NCBI GenBank assembly: GCA_963210315.1
Contig: OY723303.1
Location: 1,922,001-1,986,000 of the forward strand
Direction: 5' to 3'
Length of the DNA: 64,000 bases
From: Rhynchopus euleeides
Lineage: Eukaryota; Euglenozoa; Diplonemea; Diplonemida; Diplonemidae
Below, one piece after another: positions 23,101 to 33,312 of the stretch. A program made the position numbers and the translations under genes. Position 1 is the first letter of the stretch. Each line of letters begins with the position of its first letter. Under the pieces are notes generated by a model, which saw nothing but the letters and a program-made list of their open reading frames with translations, was not told the origin of the DNA and searched no databases.

Positions 23101-23539
23101 CAGAGGTCGACGGTGTCGTCGTCAATGACCAGGATGACATCCGGCACGCGCTTCGTGGGCGCGGCACACAAGATGCGGTCTACATGAAGCTGATCCGGAA
23201 CGACACTCTCTACGAGGTTGACGTGCAGCCGTCGGAGAGCGACATTGCGGTATGTGGGTGCCTGCAGACAACGGCTGCCTTGTTAATGTATTCCGACCCC
23301 CGTCCTCCACGCAGCCCGGCCAAGGTGCCAAGTACACCACAAAAGTGTTGGTGAAGCCGAAGCATCCAACCTACACCACAAACCGGTCCGTGCAGCGCGA
23401 CCCGTCTCCTCAGCCGCGTTCGGGCCCAGCACGTTCCGCAGCAAATGCGCAACACAGACCGAACACCATGGCCGTGGCAAAGGAGCTCGCAGAGCAGGCA
23501 AATGCGATCTTCAAGAAGCACCAGATGGTATGCCACTGA
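20130..23539 (+). CDS. Three-exon coiled-coil protein with C-terminal PDZ domain
   Basis: Exons are 20130-22913, 23013-23249 and 23315-23539, all joined at codon boundaries, for about 1,081 residues. The ATG at 20130 (MSAYGDRDFD) is preferred; the frame is open from 20061. A Ser/Arg/His-rich head includes HHHHHHRHESRDEG. From about residue 170 to 900 the protein is mostly heptad-rich coiled coil (Leu, Glu, Arg, Ala), broken by a His/Pro/Ser-rich linker (about 675-725). The end of exon 1 and exon 2 make a PDZ domain: the carboxylate-binding loop is FLGLELG, then GLRVVEVRGPSLVAGLMVGD and IITEVDGVVVNDQDDIRHAL. Exon 3 is a Lys/Pro/Ser-rich tail ending MVCH. It is probably a cytoskeletal or membrane scaffold (inference). 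A further donor-like gtatgc at 23528 may mean a fourth exon. Confidence 0.8.
22914..23012 (+). other. Intron 1 of the coiled-coil/PDZ gene (99 nt)
   Basis: The donor is gtatgt and the acceptor is ccctcttgcag. It splits the PDZ domain just after its GLEL loop, and removing it restores a continuous PDZ reading frame. Confidence 0.9.
23250..23314 (+). other. Intron 2 of the coiled-coil/PDZ gene (65 nt)
   Basis: The donor is gtatgt and the acceptor is ctccacgcag. Its length is not a multiple of three, so it is needed to keep frame from SESDIA to PGQGAKYTTKV. Confidence 0.85.
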
Positions 23540-24221
23540 GGGATACTCGACACGTTCAGCCGGGTTGCCGGCCCCGATTCAAAAGCAATGCGGGTGCGAC
23601 TGAAGTCACATCGCCCTGCTCCACACGTGCCCCTCTCTCACAGCTTGCGACGGTCCCCCCGCCGCCCTCGAGTGTCCGCGCGCTGCGTTGAGCTGTGCTG
23701 TTGCAGGGCGGGTGCAGAGCAGGGCTGTTCGGGTCAGCAGAAGTTCTCCGGCAGCGCACCTCGAAGAAACAAAAAAAGCCCCCCCAGGCCTCTGCTTGAA
23801 AACGGCATTTCCTCCCCACAGTTTGCCCAGTTTCCCATTTCTTAAAGCCAGCCACACGGTCACCCGAATCGCTCGACTCGAAACCCACACAGCCACGCCT
23901 CCCCCCACCGAATCCCGTTAGAGTGAGCAGTGCCGAGTTTCAACCCTGGCACTCCCTCGTGAGGGTCGGCAGTGCCTCTGGGAGTGGCTTCTTTGTGCTT
24001 TCCCCCCCCTGCCCACCTTTGGGGCCAGAAGCAGTGGTTAGTTAGATCGCAGATCTCAGGACACCCCACCCACCTCCACCTGCACACATGACCCTGCATG
24101 CCTTTTCCCCAAACAAAGCAGCAACAGACGCCGTTCGGTCGCAGCCATGTGGACTATTGATTGCCTCCCCACATCACCCGCAAATCCTCCCCCCGGCAGA
24201 AAACATTTTCCCATTACACAA
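23540..24221. other. Intergenic spacer, possible extra exon
   Basis: If gtatgc at 23528 is a donor, the ctgttgcag ending 23706 is a candidate acceptor, giving a short exon ending in tga near 23800. Otherwise there is nothing recognisable. A ccccggcag acceptor-like site at about 24200 lies about 20 nt before the next ATG. Confidence 0.35.
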
Positions 24222-24701
24222 ATGCTGGGCTTACATCTTTGCATTGCTCTGGCCCTTCCCGTCGTGCTGGCAATGGCCCCCTCGCCTCGTGAAGGCGGTG
24301 CACTGGGGGAGCGCGAGCTCGGGACCACCCCACCCCCTGCGACACCATCGCCGGATGACGATACGGAGGGAAACGCAACAGACATTCCGGACGCTGCCCT
24401 CACGCATGCCCCTCCGGGTGCCTGCGTCGGGAACTCTGAGTGTGCCGAGGGAGACTTTTGTTCGCAGGGGGTCTGCAGAGCGGCAGCAGATACCGACGAC
24501 GGTGACGTGCTCCCCATCTGGGGGTGGGTCCTGGTTGCGATCGCGGGTCTCCTCGGGGTGGTGGGTGTGGCAGTCGGGGCGTTGCTGTACAGTAGGAGCA
24601 GGTCCGGGATGGATTTCCATCAGTTTGCGGAGGATTTTGTGGGCGAAGAGAGCTTCCACCAATACGATGCAGGAACCGTTAATTTCGGCAAGCGGATCTA
24701 G
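24222..24701 (+). CDS. Small type I membrane protein with a four-Cys motif
   Basis: The ATG at 24222 is chosen because it begins a signal peptide (MLGLHLCIALALPVVLAMA); the frame is open from 24147. The product is 159 residues. After the signal, a Pro/Thr/Asp-rich linker carries one N-glycosylation sequon (NAT, residue 51). A compact motif, C68-x5-C74-x5-C80-x4-C85 (ACVGNSECAEGDFCSQGVC), resembles half of a dickkopf/EGF-like knot. A single TM helix (about 101-124, GWVLVAIAGLLGVVGVAVGA) follows, with a basic stop and a 30-residue tail. It is probably a surface protein. The family is not recognised. Confidence 0.7.
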   Translation: MLGLHLCIALALPVVLAMAPSPREGGALGERELGTTPPPATPSPDDDTEGNATDIPDAALTHAPPGACVGNSECAEGDFCSQGVCRAAADTDDGDVLPIWGWVLVAIAGLLGVVGVAVGALLYSRSRSGMDFHQFAEDFVGEESFHQYDAGTVNFGKRI

Positions 24702-27300
24702 ACGCAGTGTGTGTGCGGCGCAACGTTCTCAGCACAGCGGCAGAGGCTGACAGCTCAGCCCAGAGGGTGCGACGCTCCATCATCTTCGGTGGGGCCGTGT
24801 TGAGGTTGAAACCCACTCAAGGGACCAACACGACCCCTGGAAGGGATAGCTGTTCAGGGGCAAGGCTTCCCTCCGTTTGCCATGCGATCAACGCCCCCCC
24901 CTCTCTTTGGCACAACCTCTACACGACGCGGTCTTCACCTCCCCGGGTCCCGAGAACATACTTGTGTGGCGCGGGAAATGCGACGAGGAACGCGAGGGAC
25001 TCGAGGGACTGCTGCTGGCCTCTCTTGCTCTGGTTGACTTCACTTCAGTCATGTTTCGTGCTCCACTTACTCACTTCAGATGATCCACTTCACGTGGGTT
25101 ACGGGTTTTGGGACAACGGTGGAAGCGTCCAATGCAACAGGCCAAGTGTTTCTCGTAGTATTTTCGAGATCCGCCACTTTCTCCGTGCAGGTAATGCGCA
25201 TCCTCAGGAGTGTCACAACTTTTAAAGGTTGTGACAGCCTGTTGTTATGGAGTGGGGCGGTCAACAACGCAACAAGGCTTCTTCTCTCTTCATGTTTCCC
25301 TGGAGCGAATGTGTCCGAAACCTATTTGTTGTTCCTTGTACGTCAAGAGTCACAACTTCTGATCGACAGTCGAATCATTCAATTTCTCTGTAGCGGGCTC
25401 TTAGTCTCTGCTCCTGTTGGTCGGCAACACGGGGGGCTCCGCATCAAGAGGAGCAGCAAAGGAATCTGTGTCACAGGGTGTGCTCAACCATACCAGGTCC
25501 CGACACACCGCCACGCAAAAGTCAGGCACAAACATGTTGCTCTGACACGATTACACACACTGGTGGGGTTTCGTTGGTCATGAACCTGCCACTCACGACA
25601 ACCACCGCATACATTTCCACAGCTCACGAACGTGGGCACGGCACGGATGCCGAGGCAGGAGACACGGGGTGGGACAACGTTGCGCTAGCCCCTTCACACA
25701 GCAGCAGCAGCAACAGCAACAGTTGGCAGATGCACAGCGGCACCGCAGCAGCTGCAGCCTGTTGTGCAGTAGTTTGGCACCCAAGTCCCTGACCCCCAAG
25801 GCACAGACTCTTGACTCTATGTCACTGCCCATCATTGCATTCTGCCCTGCAGGTTTTCTCCCGTTGGTTGCCCAGACAGCTGCCGTGAGCTGTGCCTCGG
25901 TGGGCCTACCCGTCATGACCCTGTCGGGGTTTCTCGCACTTGATGGGCTGACGGGCGTGATAGCATACTCGCAGAGCGTGGTGTCTCAAGGACTTCGAGG
26001 GTGACACGACGGCAGTGAGGAAGATCATGGCTGTGCATCGGGAGGAGAGGGCACGACAGAAAGAAGAGCGTGGTGCAAGCAAGGAGGCAGCGAAGGGGTC
26101 CTATACATTCGACTACGACGTGATGGTGTCAGCCCAGGGGTGTGCCCCAACACCACCATCCGGTACCACAAGCAGGGCAGCATTTGGTGCGACAAAGAGC
26201 CTGACCACCCGTTGGATAAGGAGCTGGCATGCTGGTACGAGCATGATTGCAGCAAGGTGGTTCGAGGACCCAGACAGCCTGATTCACCGTAAGATGCTGT
26301 GGCACGTGGTCAGCTTCGTGGGGCTGATCTTGTGCGGGCTCCTCCACGGACGAATCCATGAACTGCCTGAAGCAGATCTGGAAAATCCTTGATCTGCCTG
26401 CAAGCAGATCAGCCGGGTGGCCCTCGCACACGAGCACGCGAAGCGCATCTCCTCTGCCTTCCACAGGCAAGTGGGACTGTCGCTGGTGGCGTGTGGCGGG
26501 AACCTGTGCAGTGAGGCCGCCTCGCTGGTTCGGGATCCCGTGAGGGTCGACGCCCTCCCGCCCATGGCCCCGGAGGAGTACGTCGCGTTCGGGCCGGCAC
26601 CTTTGGCAGGGGAGGAAGTCCGGGTGGACGTCCTCCCCGACGACAGTGTGGACGTGCGGTGTGCAGAGGAAGAGGAGGAGGTGCTGTTTGCAGGAGGAGG
26701 CCCCCGCCCCCCAGACTGCGACACCGGAGGGGGAGGCCGCGACAATTAAATACAAGGCGTGGGCAGCGGCCAACCCCCGGACGGCTCTGCAGGGGGGTTG
26801 GGCGGCGCTGCAGGGCAGCCTGGGGGAGCTGTACAGTGCGGAAATGCAGGTGCAGTTCCTGAAGGGGTCACAGGTGGGGGAAGCGGCAGCGGCGGATGGC
26901 CTCCACGTGGTCCGCCAGGCACTCGGGGCCAGGGGGGTGCAAGTGTGGTGGAGCGACTCGCAGCTCCGTTCCCAGGCCTCAAGCCTGGTGCATCGAATGG
27001 AGGCCCTGCGCCCGGCACCGTTCGCCCCGCGGGATTTAGGACTCTGGGTGGCCGCCATGAGGATATCTGGGTGGATGTACCCCTGCTGCACGCGGCGGCA
27101 GTGATCCTGGAGGTGTGCTTCGTGGTGTTTGTCGACCACGTGGTTCCACAGGTGCTCAATGGGGGGAGTGCCGCAGTGTCACCGGTGCCACAGGGGCCGG
27201 CCCATGCCATGTTGTCTGGGCTCTGTTCACATTGCGACCCCCACCCCAGTGCCCATGCACCTGCATGCCGCTCCCCACACTTGTGGTCCAGGCACACTGG
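24702..27300. other. Gene-poor stretch with degenerate + strand coding-like segments
   Basis: Between about 25850 and 27240 several + strand frames have coding-like composition but change frame repeatedly: AARWFEDPDSLIHRKMLWHV near 26240, HEHAKRISSAFHRQVGLSLV near 26430, LQGSLGELYSAEMQVQFLKG near 26820 and DIWVDVPLLHAAAVILEVCF near 27060. No family is recognised with confidence; the last segment weakly resembles the W-x-D-x-x-L-x-A-L stretch of OTU folds. This may be a decayed gene. 24702-25850 shows nothing clear. Confidence 0.3.
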
Positions 27301-27320
27301 GCGACTCTACGCGACAGGGC

Positions 27321-27743
27321 CTCACCCCTCCCTCCCACACTCCAACTGATGTGCCCGTTGGCCGAGCACCGTTCCCCACCTCCTCCGTTCCCACCCCGCC
27401 CTCCCTGGCCGACCAGGTTCGCCTGTGCCCAGCAGCTGTGAAGTGTCTCTTCCATATTTTCAAAACCTCGTGTATTCTAAGGCCTACGAGTCCTGTTTTT
27501 TCGTGTGAGGCTGTCGCCCTGAAGCGGAAGCCCGCATGCTTGGGGACAAATTGGTGCCCGTTCACCCCACAAAATGTGGAGCTGACACGAGGTATTGAAA
27601 ATATGGAAGAGACACTTCACAGCTGCTGGGCACAGGCGAACCTGGTCGGCCAGGGAGGGCGGGGTGGGAACGGAGGAGGTGGGGAACGGTGCTCGGCCAA
27701 CGGGAGTGTGGGAGGGAGGGGTGAGGCCCTTCACAGCTGCTGG
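27321..27743. mobile_element. Fold-back element with ~155-bp inverted arms
   Basis: The left arm (about 27321-27472) and right arm (about 27588-27743) are near-perfect reverse complements, sharing cacagctgctgggcacaggc and gccagggagggcggggtggg. The 115-bp loop has no coding features. Confidence 0.7.
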
Positions 27744-28218
27744 GCACACTATTGCTCACAGCGATCGGAGGTGCGTCGCGGTCAGATCAAGCTGACGTCC
27801 CTCCTGCTCCCGTCGCTGGTGTCGCGAAGGTCTTCAAATGCAAAGGAACATGGTAGAGAACGAAAGCCCTGAAAAAGGCAGCAGGGTGCTGAACAAACGG
27901 GAGGGGCAGGGAGGGCCTGGCAAAACGACACCGGGAAGGAGGAGAACGTGGAGCCTGCCGCTTACCGGTGTGAGAAGAGTCGTGCGTTCTAGTTCTCGGT
28001 GCATGGCTCTGTATCTGCGGGTGCGTTTTTCGCCGAGGGTGCCCTCGATAGACTCTCCCAAGAGTGTGTTGTCCCACAGCAGACAAGACGCGCTCTCCTC
28101 ATCCCACCCATCCCACTCATGCTGCTGCCCAATTATGCTGAGATAACCGTACGTATACGGTCCGATGGTAAAGGGTTACAGTAATAACTACCGTATATGG
28201 TGCCCCTGACGACCCCAT

Positions 28219-29168
28219 ATTGCGTAGTTTGTGCGTAGTGAAAAGGGGGGGGGGTCTCATTTTTTGATTTACTCAGCCATTCTCTGTCTCTATGCCGGGA
28301 CCCCAAACTCAAGGAGTTCTTGCTGTTCCGGGGTCAGTGAGGGTGCAGGCGCTTCAGGTGCTGCAGGTTCTTCAGGTGCTGCAGCGCTGGCAGCCTTCGG
28401 TGCGGGTTTCGACGCAGTCTTTGCAGGTCTCTTTGGGGGTGCCCTTTGGCGCGGTGCCTGCTTCAGCTCGTCGGGTGGAAGCATCAACGCATCATTAAGC
28501 GGTGCCTGCTTCAGCTCCTCCGGGTGGAAGCGTCAACGCATCATTAAGGAAGAAGGAAGCACAGTTGCTACGCTTTTTTGCAGCTGCAGGAAACGACACC
28601 ATACCCAACAACAATCCCCAGACCGTCGAGGGAGAGTGGGCGCCTGGATCCCGTGACACAGATCTCTAGTGCCGTTGTGATCCCCTCGGATAACGTCTCC
28701 TGGACGTTGTCAGCGGAGGTTGCCTGTGTGGCGGTGACCTCCGTATACCCCGCGGGATCCAGTGCCAGTAGCGCCTTCTTCAGCTTTTCGTCGACCCCTC
28801 GGCCGACGCTCTCCTTGATGTCAAGGGCCACCTTCAGGGTGGCACCTCGCATCGCCCTGAAGGCTGTGATCGTATCATCATTCACAATCTCGAGGGTGTT
28901 CTACGCGGCTCCTGGAACTCACTTCCTTCTCAGGTGTTTCTGGGCATGGGGCAACCTTGCCCAGGTGTTTCTGGAGTCCCGCCCCACATGTCGTGCGTTC
29001 TTTCGTACGGTGTATAGTGAGTTCTGGCAATAATTTTTTGCTCGGTCAGCGCAGTGCCTCCAGTCCTGTCTCAGTAGCCACACAGAAAGGGGGACCAAAA
29101 AAAACTGGGGGGGGACCAAAAAGCGAGACCCCCCCCCCCAGATTGCGTAGTTTGTGCGTAGTGAAAAA
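28219..29168. mobile_element. Segment bounded by ~24-bp direct repeats and carrying a minus-strand exon
   Basis: The phrase attgcgtagtttgtgcgtag, followed by tgaaaa, occurs at 28219 and again at 29142 in the same orientation, each next to G/C homopolymers. The interval contains coding-like minus-strand sequence. It could be a small transposon, a captured gene fragment or the product of a duplication. Confidence 0.5.
28605..28900 (-). pseudogene. Minus-strand exon of an unrecognised gene (fragment)
   Basis: On the minus strand the frame from 28900 to 28605 (TLEIVNDDTITAFRAM, then KVALDIKESVGRGVDEKLKK and GYTEVTATQATSADNVQETL) is bordered by a gcgtag acceptor-like end and a gtatgg donor-like start. 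That matches the intron style of the host genes. A second coding-like piece, KQAPRQRAPPKRPAKTASK with an Ala/Pro-rich tail, runs in another frame to a stop at 28290 and could be the last exon. A 45-bp duplication (about 28495-28550) lies between them. The family is not recognised. Confidence 0.4.
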
Positions 29169-29188
29169 GGGGTAAATCAGGGGCACCA

Positions 29189-29513
29189 GTATACGTAAAT
29201 ATTTTGGAACGTAAATATTATGGAACGTAAATATTTTGGAACGCTGGTGGGTTGGCGTTCCAGATTTTTTTCGTTCCATAATATTTACAGGGCTTTCTGC
29301 GACTCGGGGACTTGGACCAGGTGATCGGACGGCATGCAGAGTCCCTGACGGGACCTACTCGTGCACTTTTCGCGCGATTCCTGACGCAAGCCGTCCTCAC
29401 CACCGAGTCCCCAACTGGCCCTGTAAATATTTTGGAACGTAAATATTATGGAACGGACCGGCCAAAAATGGGCCCGTTCCATAATATTTACGTTCCATAA
29501 TATTTACGTATAC
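29189..29513. mobile_element. AT-rich fold-back element (325 bp)
   Basis: The ends are inverted: gtatacgtaaatatt at the left and aatatttacgtatac at the right. Several copies of cgtaaatattatggaacg or its reverse complement are stacked at both ends and once near 29270. The middle is GC-rich without coding features. Confidence 0.65.
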
Positions 29514-29641
29514 GGTATTTGCCTCCCCTTACTGTAAGTGTGATGATTCGAGACCCCCTCTCAAATGCTCCGGACACCTGCATGCTGTGTGTGAACGCGA
29601 TCAGCACACACAACACACACAGACAACACAGACAACGAACA

Positions 29642-29645
29642 CACG

Positions 29646-29683
<38 letters not shown>

Positions 29684-29699
29684 GGAGAGGGGCACCAGG
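29642..29699 (+). promoter_or_regulatory. CT-repeat polypyrimidine tract and AG acceptor candidate
   Basis: An uninterrupted ctctct run (about 29647-29680) is followed by ggcaccag ending 29698, 15 nt before the ATG at 29714. It fits a trans-splice acceptor; a plain microsatellite is the alternative. Confidence 0.45.
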
Positions 29700-29713
29700 T
29701 CCGCCTGGTCGTC

Positions 29714-30667
29714 ATGTCGCTTCTCGAGCTGATCGACACGCTCCTGGTGTACGTCGATGCAGCCAACCCGATGCTGTACGTCACAGCCACCCCACAGCAG
29801 GAGGAGATCGGCCACACGTTGAACCGCGTCGCTCTCGCCTTAGGGTTGTTGGTTCTGGTCGTGAGTGAGGTGACGCGGAACTATTCGCAGGTTGACAAGC
29901 TGTGGAGCATCGTGCCTCCGACACACGCATGGGTCGTGGCGTACCTCACAGGGTTTGCGGACCAACGTGTGGTGCTGATGAGTGTGTTGGCGACGGTGTG
30001 GGGTGCGCGGCTGTCGTACAACTTCTACCTGAGGGACGGGTATCCTAAGACGTGGCGTCTGTGGGAAGGTGTCGAGGACTATCGCTGGAACTACGTCCGG
30101 AAATGGCCTGTGTTCCAGCTCCCCTTGGTGTGGTTCATCTTCAATGTGACGTTCATTTCCACGATCCAAATGTACATTCTCCTCTCCCTCACACTCCCTG
30201 CCGTCTACGTCGTTGGGTCCGACACACCCCTCGGTGTTGCCGACCTCACAGTCTCTGCCCTATTCCTACTGCTCGTCGGGATCGAGACGCTGGCAGACCA
30301 ACAACAGTTCAGCTTTCAAACAGAAAAGTACCGCCTGATTAACGCCAAACTCCCTCTCCCACACCCTTACAACCGAGGCTTCATCACCTCCGGGCTGTGG
30401 GGTTACTCACGCCACCCAAACTATGCCTCTGAGGTGTCACTGTGGTGGGCGTTCTCTCTCTTCGCATTCGTCGCAGGCGCATCGAACTGGCTGTACGCCA
30501 CAGCGGGTGGGAGTGTGATGCTGCTGCTCTTCTTCGGTAGCTCGGACCTCAGTGAAGGGATCAGCGCGGCGAAGTACCCAGACTACAGCATCTACCAGAA
30601 GACGGTGAGCCGGTTCTGGCCGACACCATTGTCCACCGGGTACCCCATCGACAAGAAAACACAGTAA
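29714..30667 (+). CDS. DUF1295 / steroid 5-alpha-reductase-like membrane protein
   Basis: The ATG at 29714 (MSLLELIDTLLVYVD) follows the CT tract; the product is 317 residues. It has about seven hydrophobic segments. Family signatures are VDKLWSIVPPTHAWV near residue 58, RLSYNFYLRDGYPKTWRLWE and the EDYRWNYVRKW stretch, and the C-terminal GLWGYSRHPNYASEV (RHPNY at residues 233-237). The last resembles the cofactor-binding end shared by DUF1295, sterol reductases and isoprenylcysteine methyltransferases. The protein is expected in an internal membrane. Substrate and reaction are unknown; a NAD(P)H-dependent reductase is the usual guess for the family. It is the only convincing host gene between 24.7 and 37 kb. 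Confidence 0.9.
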   Translation: MSLLELIDTLLVYVDAANPMLYVTATPQQEEIGHTLNRVALALGLLVLVVSEVTRNYSQVDKLWSIVPPTHAWVVAYLTGFADQRVVLMSVLATVWGARLSYNFYLRDGYPKTWRLWEGVEDYRWNYVRKWPVFQLPLVWFIFNVTFISTIQMYILLSLTLPAVYVVGSDTPLGVADLTVSALFLLLVGIETLADQQQFSFQTEKYRLINAKLPLPHPYNRGFITSGLWGYSRHPNYASEVSLWWAFSLFAFVAGASNWLYATAGGSVMLLLFFGSSDLSEGISAAKYPDYSIYQKTVSRFWPTPLSTGYPIDKKTQ

Positions 30668-30689
30668 AAGCAAAGCACTCAGGAGGATT

Positions 30690-30985
30690 CTTCATATTCC
30701 TGGATTTCCCGAATTTCCTGGATTTCCCCCGGCCCCTTAGGCGATTTCAGGGCGGACATGCCCGGACCCGGAAATCCGGGTGTCCGGATGTCCGGGTCCA
30801 ATTTTGACCCCCCCCCCCCCCCCCCCCCCGGACATTTCCCGAATTTCCCGCCCGGACATCCGGACATCCAGAAATGTCCGCCCCGGACAGGGCGGACATT
30901 TTCTGGTGTCCGGATGTCCGGGCGGACATGTCCGGACCCGGAAATTCGGGAAATCCAATTTTGACCCCCCCCCCCCCCCCCCCCC
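30690..30985. repeat. Palindromic GGACAT/TCCGG low-complexity block with poly-C runs
   Basis: The block is dense with tgtccggatgtccggg, ggacatgtccgg and related inverted words, and contains two caattttgaccccccc to poly-C runs about 157 bp apart (30797 and 30955). It has no coding value. Confidence 0.7.
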
Positions 30986-32175
30986 CTAGGCATACTTGTA
31001 CCCCCATATGGGGAAGGCCAAAAATATGGGGAAAATATGGGGGGAATATGGGGGGTTTTTCAAGTCCTGTTCCCCCATATTTCCCCCATATGGGGGATAT
31101 ATGGGGGAAAACCCAGGGGTTCCTCAGGTGGAAGCAGTCAGCAAACAGTTCTCTTCGTTCTGCTTTTCACAGGGTGTGAAGTCAGCCACTGACAGGGGAC
31201 GTCTAGCACCTTGCAGAGCCATCTCACCTCGTCGCTTTCTGCAGAGAGGAAACGCCCGGCTGAAGTGCTCGAGTCAGACCACAAAAGGTGCTGTGAGAGT
31301 GCCGACCGCCACTTTCTTCAAATCTGAGTAGCGGTCATCAGAGCATGCTGTCCAGTAGTCCTGTCTTTGCTGGCAGAACAGTTGCGTCCTGCAGCCAGTC
31401 CTTGTACTGGCCTTCACAGGTCTCATTCCACCCGGCAGATGCAGCTTGAACATGTCAAGCTGCCTGGTGACGAGCGTCGACTCCGACTTTTCGGCGCTCG
31501 GAGCGGTCAAAAGCGGCGGAAGCGCCTGACACCCCAGAATGCACTGCTTGTGAATTCCCTTGTCTAATTAAGGACCCCAGGGGGCAGTTCGCAATCGCAA
31601 ACACACCAGAGGAGGAGGACAGCGAGTGTGAGAGTGAGGACTTAAAAACACAAGAGTGTGTGTTGCGAGGAGCTGTTAACCCTGAACGCGCTATGTGTGT
31701 CTGTGCGTATGTGTCCACCACCGCTGCCGCTGTCACTGCGGTGCCCCGCCAAACCGGGAAGCGTTCGCTCTCCGCTGCCGCTGTATCGGCGCAGGAGAGG
31801 AACAGGAGGTCGGTGCGACCCACCTGGGGGATCTTCCAGGGGGGGCCAGACCTGGCCACACCTGAACGAGCGCGCACCTCCCCAGGATCGGACTCCTGGA
31901 GGATCCCCAACAAGGCATGAGGCCGGTTTCGACGCGCACTTCGTGTGTGTCTGTGCCTGAGTGGTTTGATGTTCTCCCGTTGCAGCACGAATACCCCCAT
32001 ATCCCCCCATATGGGCCCCATATTTCCCCCATATTCCCCCATATTTTACCGGGTTTTCCCCATATTTTCAGCCTTTTTCCCCATATGGGGGCGGGGTTTT
32101 GAGACCCCCCATATTTCCCCCAGATTTAGGGGGTTCCTCATATGGGGGGACAAGTATGCCTAGGGGGGGTCAAAT
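30955..32175. mobile_element. Element with inverted ends and CCCCATATGGGG palindromes
   Basis: The left end reads ttttgacccc, then a C-run and ctaggcatacttgtaccccc. The right end is its reverse complement, ggacaagtatgcctaggggg then gggtcaaat. Both ends carry stacked ccccatatgggg and ccccatattt words. The interior (31130-31980) has no convincing transposase. It is probably a non-autonomous DNA transposon. Confidence 0.65.
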
Positions 32176-33312
32176 GGGGGTGACAAACACGATTTTTCAA
32201 AAAACCGGCGCAGAGGCCCCAAAGCCCCCGTAAACCCTCCAAACCCCCCCAGATCGGTCCGGAAACCCATCGAACCCCACTTTTCCACCATCCCGGGCAC
32301 CTCAGGTGCCCGAATTGGGGTACCTAAATTTTGTGCCACCGTTTGGTACCGTACAGTGCCACTGTGTGGGAGGTTGGAAAAGAAAATGCCCCAACACCCC
32401 ACATCTGAGGGTTGCAATGCATGTTGCTTGCCAACCACGTCATCCGGTGGGTGTCAGGCGCTATGTAGGTGGCATCAGCCAGGTCTTCGATGAGTTCTGG
32501 CTTGTATATGTACCTCCCTGCCACCATGCACCGTGAGGCTGCCTGTAGGTACGGAACAAGTCCAGATGGTCGTGTGATTCCTGTGCAGCAGTGCTCCATA
32601 ACCGGGATGTGTTGACAACGACTGTTGCAACACGAGCTGTACATTCCGAGAACACACGAAGTGCGCTGTCGTGGTACCCATTGTGCCAGAATTGGTAGTT
32701 GCTGCGGTCTACTTTGCCTGGCCCAAGAGCACTGGTACTGAACGGTGCAATATGCGTGGCGAGGTGAATGCAACGGAAGCGCGCAAAGTCAATACAGCTC
32801 TCGGATGGCGGGTGGTGGTGCCACTAGTGTGTGACGTTCACTCGAGGATACAACGCATCACAATGAATCAGCAACCGTGGACCGAGTACAATACGCTCTC
32901 TGTGGCTGGTGTGGGGGACAAAGGCAGTGCCTGTGCCGCAGGCAGGGAGGTACATACACAAGCCAGAACTCATCGAAGACCCGGCTGATGCCACCTACAT
33001 AGCGCCTGACACCCACCGGATGACGTGGTTGGCAAGCAACATGCATTGCAACCCTCAGATGTGGGGTGTTGGGGCATTTTCTTTTCCAACCTCCCACACA
33101 GTGGCACTGTACGGTACCAAACGGTGGCACAAAATTTAGGTACCCCAATTCGGGCACCTGAGGTGCCCGGGATGGTGGAAAAGTGGGGTTCGATGGGTTT
33201 CCGGACCGATCTGGGGGGGTTTGGAGGGTTTACGGGGGCTTTGGGGCCTCTGCGCCGGTTTTTTGAAAAATCGTGTGTATCCACGTAAAAGGGGGGCATT
33301 TGACCCCCCCTA
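32161..33312. mobile_element. Long inverted-repeat element, arms ~360 bp
   Basis: The left arm (32161-32523) and right arm (32941-33312) are reverse complements with few differences. The outer ends share tagggggggtcaaat and the inner ends share gaggtacatat/cctccctgcc. The central 417 bp is unique. The arms read as the same short peptide on opposite strands, but no transposase is recognised. Its left border coincides with the right border of the preceding element. Confidence 0.7.

Noticed and set aside
25080-25583. 167-codon + strand frame
   Set aside because: Mixed codon bias unlike the neighbouring genes and no motif; not strong enough to call.
26129-27139. 336-codon open frame on the minus strand
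   Set aside because: Low-complexity Pro/Ser/His composition and no recognisable motif; the + strand shows better, though broken, coding signs.
31455-32042. Minus-strand frame inside the inverted-end element as a transposase
   Set aside because: No catalytic motif or family pattern; the composition follows local repeats.
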